64,000 nucleotides of DNA from Pseudomonas sp. PSE14 (GCF_029203285.1 NZ_CP115669.1:434001-498000), one strand, 5' to 3'; positions 1 to 9,545 are shown, counted from the stretch's first letter. Made by a program: numbers and translations. Notes: generated from the sequence alone by a model not told the origin.

Positions 1-336
1 GTGAACTCCAACCACGCCGAGCGTGACAAGCACCTGCGCAGCGCGGACTTCCTCAACGTTTCGAAGAACCCGACCGCGACCTTCGAGTCCACCGCCGTGA
101 AGGCCGATGGCAAGAACGCCGAGATCACCGGCAACCTGACCCTGAATGGCGTGACCAAGCCGGTCACCATCAAGGCCGAGTTGGTTGGCCAGGGCGACGA
201 CCCGTGGGGCGGCTACCGTGCCGGCTTCATCGGCACCACCACCCTCAAGCTGAAGGACTTCAACATTCAGCGCGACCTCGGCCCGGCTTCCCAGGAAGTG
301 GAGCTGACCCTGTCGGTCGAAGGGGTGCGTCAGTAA
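1..336 (+). CDS. YceI-family protein, C-terminal part (cut by window edge)
   Basis: The last 111 residues of a YceI-family lipocalin-like protein. YceI proteins are periplasmic and bind isoprenoid-type lipids in a beta-barrel. The visible part has the family segment [17 protein letters not shown], the central [10 protein letters not shown] strand and the C-terminal strands ending [10 protein letters not shown]. The family is usually about 190 residues, so roughly 80 residues including the signal peptide lie before the window. The GTG at base 1 is simply an internal valine codon. The gene ends at a TAA followed by a strong hairpin. Family assignment is confident; the ligand is unknown. Confidence 0.85.
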   Translation: MNSNHAERDKHLRSADFLNVSKNPTATFESTAVKADGKNAEITGNLTLNGVTKPVTIKAELVGQGDDPWGGYRAGFIGTTTLKLKDFNIQRDLGPASQEVELTLSVEGVRQ

Positions 337-350
337 GACGCTTCAGTGCG

Positions 351-376
351 AAAACGCCGGCAAATGCCGGCGTTTT
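351..376. terminator. Bidirectional intrinsic terminator between yceI-like gene and mexR
   Basis: A perfect 12-bp stem (AAAACGCCGGCA / TGCCGGCGTTTT) closes on a two-base loop. A on one side and T on the other let it work in both directions for the two convergent genes. Confidence 0.8.
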
Positions 377-388
377 CGTTTGTGCACC

Positions 389-823
389 TCACTCCGTGCG
401 GCCTGGCAGGCACTCCTGGAGCAAGTGGGTGAGCAACTGTTGCTGGGCATCGTCCAGCGGCGCAAACAGAGCGTCATGGGTGCGTGCGAGGATGGCCTGG
501 GTGCGGGACTCGACTGTCCGTCCGGCCTCGGTGAGGAACAGCTGGAAGCTGCGTTGGTCGCCGGGGTTGCGCTCGCGGCGGACCAGTCCGAGCGCTTCCA
601 TCTCGCGAATCTTGCGGGTGACCAGCGCCTTGTCGCGGCACAGCTTGCGGCCCAGGCTCTGCAGGCTCTGTCCGGCATCGGCGGCGATCAGTTCGAGCAG
701 GCGGATGTCCGGCGGCGCGAGGTCGATACCTTCGGCGTACAGCTGGTCCTGGATGCTTTCGCGCAGGTGGTCGAAGACCTTCATCAGGGCCTGCGGCAGC
801 TCGGGATTCACGGTATGGGTCAT
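389..823 (-). CDS. mexR: MexR, MarR-family repressor of mexAB-oprM
   Basis: A 144-residue MarR-family winged-helix regulator. It aligns without gaps to P. aeruginosa MexR as I remember it, including VNPELPQALM, LGRKLCRDKALVTRKIRE, RRERNPGDQRSFQLFLT and HDELFAPL-like ends. MexR is a dimer that represses mexAB-oprM and itself. The ATG at 823 gives a start matching MexR; an upstream in-frame ATG at 901 would put coding inside the operators and is rejected. Cys62 (in GRKLCRDK) is present but the position of MexR Cys30, the other half of the redox disulfide, is alanine. It is divergent from mexA across a region with two palindromic operators. No strong ribosome binding site is visible. Confidence 0.92.
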   Translation of the reverse strand: MTHTVNPELPQALMKVFDHLRESIQDQLYAEGIDLAPPDIRLLELIAADAGQSLQSLGRKLCRDKALVTRKIREMEALGLVRRERNPGDQRSFQLFLTEAGRTVESRTQAILARTHDALFAPLDDAQQQLLTHLLQECLPGRTE

Positions 824-856
824 CGGCGCGGTCACGGTAAAAGGAATGTAAATCCG

Positions 857-904
857 GTTGATTGGATCAACCATTTTTCTTATTTTAGTTGATGTTATCA
901 ACTT
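857..904. promoter_or_regulatory. Twin MexR operators
   Basis: Two perfect palindromes, GTTGAT-TGG-ATCAAC (858-872, extendable to 857-873) and GTTGAT-GTT-ATCAAC (889-903, extendable to 888-904). Both fit the MexR consensus GTTGA-N5-TCAAC. Centres are 31 bp apart, about three helical turns, so both dimers would sit on one face. Confidence 0.85.
859..887 (+). promoter_or_regulatory. Distal mexAB-oprM promoter
   Basis: TTGATT (859-864), a 17-bp spacer and TATTTT (882-887). The -35 lies inside the first MexR operator and the predicted start lies in the second, which fits direct MexR repression. Inferred from sequence only. Confidence 0.55.
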
Positions 905-917
905 TATGCTGTCAGGC

Positions 918-998
918 GTCCGCCCTGCGGGAAACCTACTGCGAATTCGGCCAATAGCTAAATCGTTTCAGTAGTTTTCCCTCAGGGCTTTCGGACGT
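918..998. repeat. Long imperfect inverted repeat before mexA
   Basis: The left arm (918-942) and right arm (970-998) are near-complementary over about 25 bases: CAGTAG, TTTCCC, CAGGGC and GGACG blocks recur, with two mismatches and a 3-4 base insertion in the right arm. About 27 bases separate them. The right arm ends next to the -35 of the proximal mexA promoter. It could be a regulator site, such as for a NalD-like TetR repressor, or an attenuator-like RNA hairpin from the distal promoter. Confidence 0.6.
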
Positions 999-1027
999 TT
1001 ACAGACACTAATGAATGTAAGTATTTT
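999..1027 (+). promoter_or_regulatory. Proximal mexAB-oprM promoter
   Basis: TTTACA (999-1004), a 17-bp spacer and TATTTT (1022-1027), giving a transcript start about 60 bases before the mexA ATG at 1093. P. aeruginosa is also known to have a second, MexR-independent mexA promoter. Confidence 0.5.
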
Positions 1028-1092
1028 TGCCAGCTTTTCCGGACCGGCAAGCCCAGCGCCACCCCGGATGCTTTGCTCACGAGGACAACGAT

Positions 1093-2250
1093 ATGCAACG
1101 AAAGCCAGCCATGCGCGCCCTGGTTCCGGCCCTGCTCGTCGCCATGGCCACCCTTGCCGGCTGTGACAAGAGCGCGGCTCCGCAGGAGCACCCGATCCCC
1201 GAAGTCGGGGTGGTGACCCTGCAGTCGCAGGAGGTGACCCTGAGCACCGAGCTGCCCGGCCGTACGACTGCCTATCGCATCGCCGAGGTTCGCCCGCAGG
1301 TGAACGGCATCATCCTCAAGCGCCTGTTCAAGGAAGGCAGTGACGTCAAGGAAGGCCAGCAGCTGTACCAGATCGACCCGGCCACCTACGAAGCGACCCT
1401 GCAGAGTGCCCAGGCGAACCTGGTATCCACCCAGCAGCAGGCTGAGCGCTACAAGGAGCTGGTGAAGGACGAGGCGGTGAGCAAGCAGCAGTACGCCGAC
1501 GCCCAGGCCGCCTACCTGCAGGCCAAGGCCACGGTGGACAACGCCAAGATCAACGTACGCTACACCAAGGTCTACTCGCCGATCTCCGGCCGCATCGGCC
1601 GCTCCTCGGTGACCGAGGGCGCGCTGGTGCAGAACGGCCAGGCCACCGCGATGGCCACCGTGCAGCAGCTGGACCCGATCTACGTCGACGTGACCCAGCC
1701 CACCACTGCGCTGATCCGCCTGCGCCGCGAGCTGGCCGCCGGACAGCTGGAGAAGGCCGGCGACAACGCCGCCAAGGTCAAGCTCTACCTGGAAGACGGC
1801 TCGGAGTACCCGCTGGAGGGCAAGCTGGAGTTCTCCGAAGTGTCGGTCGACCAGGGCACCGGCTCGGTCACCGTGCGTGCGATCTTCCCCAACCCGAACA
1901 AGGAGCTGCTGCCGGGCATGTTCGTCCACGCACAGCTGCAGGAAGGCGTGAAGAAGCAGGCCATCCTCGCTCCGCAGCAGGGCGTGACCCGCGATTTCCG
2001 TGGCCAGGCCACCGCGCTGGTGCTGGGTGAGGGCGACAAGGTCGAGCAGCGCACTCTCAAGGCCGAGCGCACCGTGGGCGCCTACTGGCTGGTCAGCGAC
2101 GGCTTGAAGCCAGGCGACCGCCTGATCACCGAGGGCCTGCAATACGTCCAGCCGGGCGTCCAGGCCAAGGCCGTACCCGCGAAGAACGTGGCGCCCTCCG
2201 CCGGCGCCGCCGACAAGCCCGCCGCCGCACAGCCGGCCAAGCAGGGTTAA
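1093..2250 (+). CDS. mexA: MexA, periplasmic adaptor lipoprotein of RND efflux pump
   Basis: A 385-residue membrane fusion protein linking the inner-membrane pump MexB to the outer-membrane channel OprM. The N-terminus MQRKPAMRALVPALL ends in lipobox LAGC with Cys24 as the acylated residue, followed by Asp, an inner-membrane retention signal. A lipoyl half-motif, an alpha-hairpin (about 95-165) rich in Gln/Ala, and beta-barrel segments follow. It matches P. aeruginosa MexA nearly throughout (RIAEVRPQVNGIILKRLFKEG, SPISGRIGRS). The start at 1093 is chosen because it begins the signal peptide and has GAGGA just upstream; an upstream TTG at 1027 is rejected. It is first of a three-gene operon, 15 bp before mexB. 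Confidence 0.97.
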   Translation: MQRKPAMRALVPALLVAMATLAGCDKSAAPQEHPIPEVGVVTLQSQEVTLSTELPGRTTAYRIAEVRPQVNGIILKRLFKEGSDVKEGQQLYQIDPATYEATLQSAQANLVSTQQQAERYKELVKDEAVSKQQYADAQAAYLQAKATVDNAKINVRYTKVYSPISGRIGRSSVTEGALVQNGQATAMATVQQLDPIYVDVTQPTTALIRLRRELAAGQLEKAGDNAAKVKLYLEDGSEYPLEGKLEFSEVSVDQGTGSVTVRAIFPNPNKELLPGMFVHAQLQEGVKKQAILAPQQGVTRDFRGQATALVLGEGDKVEQRTLKAERTVGAYWLVSDGLKPGDRLITEGLQYVQPGVQAKAVPAKNVAPSAGAADKPAAAQPAKQG

Positions 2251-2265
2251 TCAAGGGGATTCGTA

Positions 2266-5200
2266 ATGTCGAAGTTTTTCATTGACCGGCCCATCTTCGC
2301 CTGGGTGATCGCCCTGGTGATCATGCTGGCGGGCGGTCTGTCGATCCTCAAGCTGCCGGTGAACCAGTATCCGGCCATCGCACCGCCGGCCATCGCCATC
2401 CAGGTCGCCTACCCCGGTGCCTCCGCCGAAACGGTGCAGGACACCGTGGTGCAGGTCATCGAGCAGCAGATGAACGGTCTCGACCATCTGCGCTACATCT
2501 CCTCGGAGTCCAACTCCGACGGCAGCATGACCATCACCGTGACCTTCGACCAGGGCACCAGCCCTGACATCGCCCAGGTCCAGGTGCAGAACAAGCTGCA
2601 GCTGGCCACGCCGCTCCTGCCGCAGGAAGTGCAGCAGCAGGGCATCCGCGTGACCAAGGCGGTGAAGAACTTCCTGATGGTGGTCGGCGTTGTCTCCACC
2701 GACGGCAGCATGACCAAGGAAGACCTGTCGAACTACATCGTCTCCAACATCCAGGACCCGCTGTCGCGGACCGCTGGTGTGGGCGACTTCCAGGTGTTCG
2801 GTTCGCAGTACGCCATGCGCATCTGGCTGGACCCGGCCAAGCTCAACAGCTTCCAGATGACCCCGGCCGACGTGAAGGCGGCGATCCAGGCGCAGAACGT
2901 GCAGATCTCCTCCGGCCAGTTGGGCGGCCTGCCCGCGCTCAAGGGGCAGCAGCTCAACGCCACCATCATCGGCAAGACCCGCCTGCAGAGCGCCGAGCAG
3001 TTCAAGGAAATCCTCCTCAAGGTCAACGCCGACGGCTCCCAGGTTCGCCTGAAGGACGTCGCCGACGTGGCCCTGGGTGGCCAGGACTACAGCATCAACG
3101 CCCAGTTCAACGGCAAGCCGGCCTCGGGTATCGCGATCAAGCTGGCCACCGGCGCCAACGCGCTGGACACCGCCAAGGCGATCCGCTCCACCTTGAAGAC
3201 CCTGGAGCCGTTCTTCCCGCAGGGCATGAAGATCGTCTACCCGTACGACACCACCCCGGTGGTCTCCGCCTCCATCCATGAGGTGGTCAAGACCCTGGGC
3301 GAAGCGATCCTGCTGGTGTTCCTGGTGATGTACCTGTTCCTGCAGAACTTCCGCGCCACGCTGATCCCGACGATCGCCGTGCCGGTGGTGCTGCTGGGCA
3401 CCTTCGGCGTGCTCGCCGCCTTCGGCTTCTCGATCAACACCCTGACCATGTTCGGCATGGTGCTGGCGATCGGCCTGTTGGTGGACGACGCCATCGTCGT
3501 GGTGGAGAACGTCGAGCGGGTGATGGCCGAGGAAGGCCTGTCGCCCAAGGAAGCCGCGCGCAAGTCCATGGGACAGATCCAGGGCGCGCTGGTGGGTATC
3601 GCCCTGGTGCTCTCGGCGGTGTTCCTGCCGATGGCATTCTTCGGCGGTTCCACCGGGGTGATCTATCGGCAGTTCTCCATCACCATCGTCTCGGCCATGG
3701 CCCTGTCGGTGCTGGTGGCGCTGATCCTGACCCCGGCGCTCTGCGCCACCATGCTCAAGCCCATCGAGAAGGGCGACCATGGCGAGCACAAGCGGGGCTT
3801 CTTCGGCTGGTTCAACCGCATGTTCCTGTCCACCACCCACGGTTACGAGCGTGGCGTGGCGTCGATCCTCAAGCACCGCATCCCCTACCTGCTGATGTAC
3901 GTGCTGATCCTCGGCGGCATGGTCTACCTGTTCACTCGCATCCCCACCGCGTTCCTCCCCGACGAGGACCAGGGCGTGCTGTTCGCCCAGGTGCAGACCC
4001 CGGCCGGCTCGTCCGCAGAGCGCACCCAGGTGGTGGTGGACTCCATGCGCGAATACCTGCTGGACAAGGAAAGCAGCTCGGTGGCCTCGGTGTTCACCGT
4101 GACCGGCTTCAACTTCGCTGGCCGTGGCCAGAGTTCGGGCATGGCGTTCATCATGCTCAAACCATGGGAAGAGCGCCCGGGTGCGGAGAACAGCGTGTTC
4201 GCCCTGGCCCAGCGCGCCCAGCAGCACTTCTTCAGCTTCAAGGACGCGATGGTGTTCGCCTTCGCCCCGCCGGCGGTGCTCGAACTGGGTAACGCCGTGG
4301 GCTTCGACATCTTCCTCCAGGACCAGGCGGGCGTCGGTCACGACGTGCTGATGCAGGCGCGCAACCAGTTCCTGGGGCTCGCGGCGAAGCACCCGGCGCT
4401 GCAGCGCGTGCGTCCCAACGGCCTGAACGACGAGCCGCAGTACAAGCTGCTGATCGATGACGAGAAGGCCAGTGCGCTGGGCCTGTCCCTCGCCGACATC
4501 AACAGCACGCTGTCCATCGCCTGGGGCTCGAACTACGTCAACGACTTCATCGACCGTGGCCGGGTGAAGAAGGTCTACCTGCAGGGTCGCCCGAATGCGC
4601 GGATGAGCCCGGAAGACCTGGACAAGTGGTACGTGCGCAACGACAAGGGCGAGATGGTGCCGTTCAGCGCCTTCGCCACCGGCGAGTGGAGCTACGGCTC
4701 GCCCAAGCTTGCGCGCTACAACGGCGTGCCGGCCATGGAAATCCTCGGTGAGCCGGCTCCGGGCCGCAGTACCGGTGAGGCCATGGCGGCGGTCGAGGAG
4801 ATCGTCCAGCAACTGCCCAAGGGCGTTGGCTATGCCTGGACCGGCCTGTCCTACGAGGAACGGCTGTCCGGCTCCCAGGCCCCGGCGCTCTATGCCCTGT
4901 CGCTGATCGTGGTGTTCCTCTGCCTGGCGGCGCTGTACGAGAGCTGGTCGATTCCGTTCTCGGTGATGCTGGTGGTGCCGCTGGGTGTGATCGGTGCACT
5001 GCTGGCGACCTCCATGCGCGGCCTGTCCAACGACGTGTTCTTCCAGGTGGGCCTGTTGACCACCATCGGCCTGTCGGCGAAGAACGCGATCCTCATCGTG
5101 GAATTCGCCAAGGAGCTGCACGAGCGCGAGGGCAAGCGCATCGTCGATGCGGCCATCGAGGCGTGCCGGATGCGTCTGCGTCCGATTGTCATGACCTCCC

Positions 5201-5409
5201 TGGCGTTCATCCTCGGCGTGGTGCCGCTGGCGATCTCCTCTGGCGCCGGCTCCGGCAGCCAGCACGCGATTGGTACCGGTGTGATCGGCGGCATGGTCAC
5301 CGCGACCGTCCTGGCGATCTTCTGGGTGCCGTTGTTCTACGTGGTGGTCAGTACCCTGTTCAAGGACGCTGCGTCCAAGGAACAGGACGCCACCGAGAAG
5401 GGGCATTGA
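2266..5409 (+). CDS. mexB: MexB, RND multidrug efflux transporter
   Basis: A 1047-residue HAE1-type RND pump of the inner membrane that exports beta-lactams, quinolones, macrolides and other drugs by proton antiport as a trimer. The typical N-terminus [14 protein letters not shown] is present, with twelve transmembrane segments in two repeats. The proton-relay aspartates fall exactly at Asp407-Asp408 ([13 protein letters not shown]) and the relay lysine is in [11 protein letters not shown]. The length equals that of P. aeruginosa MexB. AAGGGGA precedes the ATG. The stop is separated from the oprM ATG by a single base, so translation is probably coupled. A long open frame lies antisense to it but shows no protein-like features. 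Confidence 0.98.
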   Translation: MSKFFIDRPIFAWVIALVIMLAGGLSILKLPVNQYPAIAPPAIAIQVAYPGASAETVQDTVVQVIEQQMNGLDHLRYISSESNSDGSMTITVTFDQGTSPDIAQVQVQNKLQLATPLLPQEVQQQGIRVTKAVKNFLMVVGVVSTDGSMTKEDLSNYIVSNIQDPLSRTAGVGDFQVFGSQYAMRIWLDPAKLNSFQMTPADVKAAIQAQNVQISSGQLGGLPALKGQQLNATIIGKTRLQSAEQFKEILLKVNADGSQVRLKDVADVALGGQDYSINAQFNGKPASGIAIKLATGANALDTAKAIRSTLKTLEPFFPQGMKIVYPYDTTPVVSASIHEVVKTLGEAILLVFLVMYLFLQNFRATLIPTIAVPVVLLGTFGVLAAFGFSINTLTMFGMVLAIGLLVDDAIVVVENVERVMAEEGLSPKEAARKSMGQIQGALVGIALVLSAVFLPMAFFGGSTGVIYRQFSITIVSAMALSVLVALILTPALCATMLKPIEKGDHGEHKRGFFGWFNRMFLSTTHGYERGVASILKHRIPYLLMYVLILGGMVYLFTRIPTAFLPDEDQGVLFAQVQTPAGSSAERTQVVVDSMREYLLDKESSSVASVFTVTGFNFAGRGQSSGMAFIMLKPWEERPGAENSVFALAQRAQQHFFSFKDAMVFAFAPPAVLELGNAVGFDIFLQDQAGVGHDVLMQARNQFLGLAAKHPALQRVRPNGLNDEPQYKLLIDDEKASALGLSLADINSTLSIAWGSNYVNDFIDRGRVKKVYLQGRPNARMSPEDLDKWYVRNDKGEMVPFSAFATGEWSYGSPKLARYNGVPAMEILGEPAPGRSTGEAMAAVEEIVQQLPKGVGYAWTGLSYEERLSGSQAPALYALSLIVVFLCLAALYESWSIPFSVMLVVPLGVIGALLATSMRGLSNDVFFQVGLLTTIGLSAKNAILIVEFAKELHEREGKRIVDAAIEACRMRLRPIVMTSLAFILGVVPLAISSGAGSGSQHAIGTGVIGGMVTATVLAIFWVPLFYVVVSTLFKDAASKEQDATEKGH

Positions 5410-5410
5410 T

Positions 5411-6859
5411 ATGAGAAAGTCCTTCCTGTCCCTCGCTGTAGCGGCAGCCGTGCTTTCGGGCTGCTCGCTGATCCCCGACTACGAGCGCCCCGAGGCGCCC
5501 GTGGCCGCGGCCTATCCGCAGGGCGAAGCCTACGATGCGGCAAAACCGGCCAACGCTGGCGCCGACATCGGCTGGCGCGAGTTCTTCAAGGACCCGCAGC
5601 TGCAGCGGCTGATCGAAGTGTCGCTGGAAAACAACCGTGACCTGCGCGTGGCCGCGCTGAACATCGAAGCCTACCGGGCGCAGTACCGCATCCAGCGGGC
5701 CGACCTGTTCCCGGCGGTGGATGCCGGTGTCAGTGGTTCGCGCCAGCACGTGCCGGGCAGGTTGTCGCAGACCGGCAGCTCGACGATCAGCAGCCAGTAC
5801 GGCGCGACCCTGGGCGTCACCGCCTGGGAGATCGACCTGTTCGGCCGCCTGCGCGCCCTGCGCGACCAGGCGCTGGAACAGTACTTCGCCAGCGAGGAAG
5901 CACGCCGCAGCACCCAGACCAGTCTGGTGGCCAACGTCGCCAACGCCTACCTGACGCTGCGCGCCGACCAGGCCCAGCTGGAGCTGGCTCGCAATACCCT
6001 GGCCACCTACCAGAAGAGCTACGACCTGACCAAGCGCAGCTACGAGGTGGGTGCCGCCTCGGCGCTGGACCTGAGCCAGTCGCAGACCTCGGTGGAGCGC
6101 GCCCGCGCGATCTCGATGCAGTACACGCGCCTGGTCGCCCAGGACCAGAACGCCCTGGTGCTGCTGCTCGGTTCCGGCCTGCCGGCCGACCTGCCTCAAG
6201 GCAGGGGCCTGGACGACGAACTGCTGGCCAGCGTACCGGCGGGGCTGCCTTCCGACCTGCTGCAGCGCCGTCCGGACATTCTCCAGGCGGAGCACCAGCT
6301 CAAGGCCGCCAATGCCAATATCGGCGCGGCGCGCGCGGCGTTCTTCCCCAGCATCAGCCTGACTGCCAATGCCGGCAGTCTCAGCCCGGATCTCTCCGGT
6401 CTGTTCGACGCCGGTTCCGGCAGCTGGCTGTTCCAGCCGTCCATCAGCCTGCCGATCTTCAACGCCGGCGCCCTGCGCGCCAGCCTGGACCTGGCCAAGG
6501 TGCAGAAGGACATCAACGTGGCGCAGTACGAGAAAGCCATCCAGACGGCCTTCTCCGAGGTCGCCGACGGCCTCGCCGCCCGCGGCACCTTCGGCGAGCA
6601 GCTGCAGGCGCAGCGTGCGTTGGTGGAAGCCAGCGATCGCTACTATCGCCTGGCCGACAAGCGCTACCGCACCGGCGTGGACAACTACCTGACCCTGCTC
6701 GATGCACAGCGCTCGCTGTTCAGTGCCCAGCAGCAGCTGATCAGCGATCGCCTGAATCAGCTGACCAGCGAGGTCAACCTGTACAAGGCCCTCGGCGGCG
6801 GCTGGCAGGCGACGGCGGCGGAAGCCAAGCCGATCAAGGACGAGGCGCCCAAGGGCTGA
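5411..6859 (+). CDS. oprM: OprM, outer-membrane efflux channel
   Basis: A 482-residue TolC-family lipoprotein that forms the trimeric exit duct for MexAB. The lipobox is LSGC with Cys18. Two outer-membrane efflux repeats follow, with [19 protein letters not shown] and the second-repeat RPDI / [10 protein letters not shown] motifs. It closes the mexAB-oprM operon and is followed by a strong terminator, so the channel gene has no further cotranscribed neighbours. In P. aeruginosa OprM also serves other RND pumps; whether it does so here cannot be seen. Confidence 0.97.
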   Translation: MRKSFLSLAVAAAVLSGCSLIPDYERPEAPVAAAYPQGEAYDAAKPANAGADIGWREFFKDPQLQRLIEVSLENNRDLRVAALNIEAYRAQYRIQRADLFPAVDAGVSGSRQHVPGRLSQTGSSTISSQYGATLGVTAWEIDLFGRLRALRDQALEQYFASEEARRSTQTSLVANVANAYLTLRADQAQLELARNTLATYQKSYDLTKRSYEVGAASALDLSQSQTSVERARAISMQYTRLVAQDQNALVLLLGSGLPADLPQGRGLDDELLASVPAGLPSDLLQRRPDILQAEHQLKAANANIGAARAAFFPSISLTANAGSLSPDLSGLFDAGSGSWLFQPSISLPIFNAGALRASLDLAKVQKDINVAQYEKAIQTAFSEVADGLAARGTFGEQLQAQRALVEASDRYYRLADKRYRTGVDNYLTLLDAQRSLFSAQQQLISDRLNQLTSEVNLYKALGGGWQATAAEAKPIKDEAPKG

Positions 6860-6878
6860 TCGCTCCCGGTTGGAAATG

Positions 6879-6910
6879 AAAACGCCGCCCTTCGGGGCGG
6901 CGTTTTTGTT
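6879..6910 (+). terminator. Terminator of mexAB-oprM
   Basis: A 12-bp perfect stem (AAAACGCCGCCC / GGGCGGCGTTTT) with a TTCG tetraloop, followed by TGTTTG. A classical intrinsic terminator 20 bp after oprM. Confidence 0.9.
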
Positions 6911-6945
6911 TGTGCAGAAATGGCGGGCGCCGGGCGTCGGAGTTT

Positions 6946-7019
6946 GGTTCGCGAGCAAGCTCGCTCCTACAGGGGCCGGCCTCCGTGCTCTTCGTAGGAG
7001 CGAGCTTGCCCGCGAACCC
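6946..7019. repeat. REP pair, GAGCGAGCTTGC family, inverted
   Basis: Two copies of the Pseudomonas REP core (GGTTCGCGAGCAAGCTCGC then CTCCTAC) in opposite orientation at 6946-6974 and 6991-7019. The right copy has one change (TTGCCCGCGAA). Doublets of this type are typical REPIN units. Confidence 0.85.
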
Positions 7020-7025
7020 GCCGGA

Positions 7026-7454
7026 CTAGAGCATCGCGCTGCGCGTCGCCGGCTGGATATGGTTGTCGGCCAGCCAATCCAGCGCGCACTCGCGCAAGCG
7101 TTCGGCCTGGTAGGCGTACCAGGCCTGCAGCAGCTCGGGGTAGCCCATCAGCACATGGCGGAAAGCCTTGAACGGCTTGCGCCCTTCGATGGCATTGGCC
7201 AGGGCGGAGTAGGCATGGGGATCGGGCACCTCGCGCAGGAAGTCGCGCATCAGCTCCAGCGACTGGCCGCTGCTCAGCGGCTCGATGGGCAGCAGGCGCT
7301 CCGGCTCGCGGTGCAGCAGTTCGGCCAGCTCCGGGTCGGGATCGTCTTCGGGAATCAGCAGCACCTGGCCACTGAAGAGGTCCAGGTAATGATCGATCCC
7401 CTGGGTATCGAGCGCGAAGGCCAGTTCGTCGAGGTCGATGGTCAGCGGGCGCAT
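7026..7454 (-). CDS. UPF0158 family protein
   Basis: A 142-residue soluble protein of the UPF0158 family, of unknown function. The opening is MRPLTIDLDELAFAL and the body contains YLDLFSGQVLLIPEDD and a helical C-terminal half ending DWLADNHIQP. The ATG at 7454 has GGGAGAG just upstream. An earlier ATG at 7481 lacks a site. There is no signal peptide or membrane segment. It is downstream of two same-strand chemoreceptor genes, but the 99-bp gap to the nearer one contains a GC-rich hairpin (7521-7546), so cotranscription is uncertain. Confidence 0.75.
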   Translation of the reverse strand: MRPLTIDLDELAFALDTQGIDHYLDLFSGQVLLIPEDDPDPELAELLHREPERLLPIEPLSSGQSLELMRDFLREVPDPHAYSALANAIEGRKPFKAFRHVLMGYPELLQAWYAYQAERLRECALDWLADNHIQPATRSAML

Positions 7455-7553
7455 GGTCACTCTCCCAAAGTGGCGAGTCACTGATGCTACGCCATGCGGA
7501 TGACAACTGTCCTGCCATTGCCGGTCGGCGCGGGAGCACCGACCGGTTCGGGT

Positions 7554-9131
7554 TCACAGACGGAAGCGTGCCACCTGCAGTTGCAGCTCGTTGCCCAGGC
7601 GCGCCAGTTCGGTGCTGGAGCTGGCGGTCTGCTCGCTGGCGGCGGCGGACTGGTCGGCGATCTCGCGGACCTGCACCACGCTGCGGTTGATCTCCTCGGC
7701 CACGCTGCTCTGCTGTTCGGCGGCGGAGGCGATCTGCAGGTTCATGCCCTGGATGTCCGCCACGGTGCGGGCAATGGTGCTCAGTGCTTCGCCGGCACGG
7801 CGCGTCAGTTCCACCGAGCTGCCGGTCAGGCGACGGCTGCCGTCCATGCGCTGTGCTGCATCCTGTGCGCCGCGCTGCAGGCCGGCGATCAGGCCCTCGA
7901 TCTCCTCGGTGGACTGCTGGGTGCGCCGGGCCAGGGCGCGCACTTCGTCGGCCACCACGGCGAAGCCACGCCCGGCCTCGCCGGCGCGAGCCGCTTCGAT
8001 GGCGGCGTTGAGCGCCAGCAGGTTGGTCTGCTCGGCCACCGACTTGATCACGTCCAGTACGCTGCCGATCTTCTCGCTCTCCTTGCGCAGCGACTCCATG
8101 GCCTCGGCGGAGCGATCCACCTCGCTGGCCAGGCGGTCGATCTGCGCCACCGCATCCTGCACCACCTGGTCGCCCTGGCGGGCCTGCTGGTCGGCCTGCA
8201 GCGCGGCGGCGGAGGCCTGTTCGGCGTTGCGCGCGACTTCCTGCACGGTGGCGGCCATCTCGTGGATGGCGCTGGCCACCTGCTCGGTCTCCACCCGCTG
8301 GGCATTGACCCCGGCACGGGTCTGCTCGGTGACCGCCGAAAGCTCGTCGGCGGCCGTGGCCAGCTGGCCGACGCTGCCGCTGAGTTGGCCGATCAGTCGG
8401 GCCAGGTTCTCGCGCATGCGCAGCATGACGCGCTGCAACTGCCCCAGTTCGTCCGGGCGTTGCACGTTCAGGTCACGCGCCAGGCTCCGCGACAGGTCGC
8501 CTTCTGCAATGTACTCGGCCAGCTCCAGCGCCTCGTGCAGCGGGCGGACGATCTGCCGGTTAATGGCCCAGCCGGAGAGCAGGCCGAAAGCCAGGGCCAG
8601 CACGGCGATGAGGATCAACCGGGTCTTGGCGGCGGCGGTTTCCGCCGCGTTGCGTTGCAGGGTGTCGTCGTACAGGCGGGTGCTGGCGCCGAGCATCGCC
8701 TGGCTGGCGGCGTCCAGGGCCTGACGCGCTTGCTGCGAGGCGCTGCCCCCTGCGCCGGTCAGGCCGTTGAAGGCCGTTTGATAGCCGGTCACGGTCTGGC
8801 GTATGGCGTTCAGCTTGTCTGCATCGATGTCGCTGCCGCTCAGGCGCTGCTCGATCAGCGTCAGCATCTTCGTGCTGTGCTGCTCGACCCGCTCAGCCTG
8901 GGCGCGGTCGCCACCCAGTTCGAACTGCAGGCGGGCGAGGTTGGCCTGCTGGCTGAGATTGCCCAGCTCGGCGATGGTCGCCAGTTGCTCACCGCGTTGG
9001 GTCTGGTTGTCCAGGCTGCGCAGGCCGCCGAGCAGGACCAGCAGCGTGAGGAACAGGAGGATGCCGAATCCCACCACCAGCTTGAGGCTGACGTTGAGAC
9101 GTCCCAGCTGGACTACTAACCAATCGTACAT
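7554..9131 (-). CDS. Methyl-accepting chemotaxis protein, small ligand-binding domain
   Basis: A 525-residue transmembrane chemoreceptor. Order: TM1 (about 17-38), a short helical periplasmic domain (about 40-190), TM2 (about 170-190), HAMP, then a cytoplasmic signalling domain. The conserved tip reads [21 protein letters not shown], and methylation helices are rich in Glu/Gln/Ala. The sensor is likely a four-helix bundle; its ligand cannot be read. No C-terminal CheR/CheB pentapeptide is visible (it ends ARFRL). A FliA-like promoter lies 112 bp upstream. The signalling half is very similar to that of the chemoreceptor at 9546-11459, suggesting an old duplication with sensor exchange. Confidence 0.92.
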   Translation of the reverse strand: MYDWLVVQLGRLNVSLKLVVGFGILLFLTLLVLLGGLRSLDNQTQRGEQLATIAELGNLSQQANLARLQFELGGDRAQAERVEQHSTKMLTLIEQRLSGSDIDADKLNAIRQTVTGYQTAFNGLTGAGGSASQQARQALDAASQAMLGASTRLYDDTLQRNAAETAAAKTRLILIAVLALAFGLLSGWAINRQIVRPLHEALELAEYIAEGDLSRSLARDLNVQRPDELGQLQRVMLRMRENLARLIGQLSGSVGQLATAADELSAVTEQTRAGVNAQRVETEQVASAIHEMAATVQEVARNAEQASAAALQADQQARQGDQVVQDAVAQIDRLASEVDRSAEAMESLRKESEKIGSVLDVIKSVAEQTNLLALNAAIEAARAGEAGRGFAVVADEVRALARRTQQSTEEIEGLIAGLQRGAQDAAQRMDGSRRLTGSSVELTRRAGEALSTIARTVADIQGMNLQIASAAEQQSSVAEEINRSVVQVREIADQSAAASEQTASSSTELARLGNELQLQVARFRL

Positions 9132-9242
9132 GTCGAAAGCTCCAGAAAGGCTTCGCCACGGGATCGACGGCCCGGGGCAGGGAGGATCGGGATGGGGCAG
9201 GTGAGGCGGATTTTCTCGGGGCGCATCTGTGTGCGCCAGAGA

Positions 9243-9269
9243 GTATCGGCGGCTATTTCGGAAACTAAA
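9243..9269 (-). promoter_or_regulatory. FliA (sigma-28)-like promoter of chemoreceptor gene
   Basis: On the minus strand TTTAGTTT-N11-GCCGATAC, against consensus TAAAGTTT-N11-GCCGATAA: 6/8 in the -35, exact spacing, 7/8 in the -10. It predicts a transcript start near 9236 and a leader of about 105 nt. Confidence 0.7.
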
Positions 9270-9335
9270 GGTCGGATATGGTCACGATATGTTCGTGGCG
9301 ACGCCCGCATGCCCTACGAGAAGCCCCCCAGGAAT

Positions 9336-9498
9336 GTAGGGCGTATAACGTTCGACGTTATACGCCGCCTGGCCTTGTCATCCGGCCATACGGACTTCGA
9401 CCGGAAAGCAGTCACCGAGCGCTTCGAACCACCTCCATGCGCCAACCGACGATCACGGTGTATCGGCGTACGATCGCGAACGGTTGTACGCCCTACGG
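9336..9498. repeat. GTATAACG-type palindromic repeat pair
   Basis: Fills much of the 414-bp gap between the two chemoreceptors. The left copy (9336-9366) is GTAGGGCGTATAACG-TTCGA-CGTTATACGCC; the right, inverted copy (9461-9498) has GGCGTACGATCGCGAACGG and GTACGCCCTACGG. The same family recurs near 53.1 and 58.0 kb. The rest of the gap holds the chemoreceptor promoter and no gene that I can see. Confidence 0.75.
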
Positions 9499-9504
9499 AA
9501 AGAG

Positions 9505-9530
9505 AAAGGCCCGCATTGCGCGGGCCTTCT
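9505..9530 (-). terminator. Terminator of HBM chemoreceptor gene
   Basis: Stem AAGGCCCGC (9506-9514) with GCGGGCCTT (9520-9528), 5-base loop, followed on the minus strand by TTTCTCTTTCC. Lies just after the stop at 9546. Confidence 0.75.
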
Positions 9531-9545
9531 TCAGCACGGCAGGAA

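Noticed and set aside
823-901. Upstream ATG for mexR at 901
   Set aside because: Coding from 901 would run through the second operator and add 26 residues absent from MexR.
2251-5406. A 1051-codon open frame antisense to mexB
   Set aside because: It is the high-GC mirror of a real gene: composition is dominated by His, Gln, Arg, Val and Gly with no domain, and mexB is certain on the other strand. Similar long antisense frames occur across phaC1, hslU, argS and fiuA.
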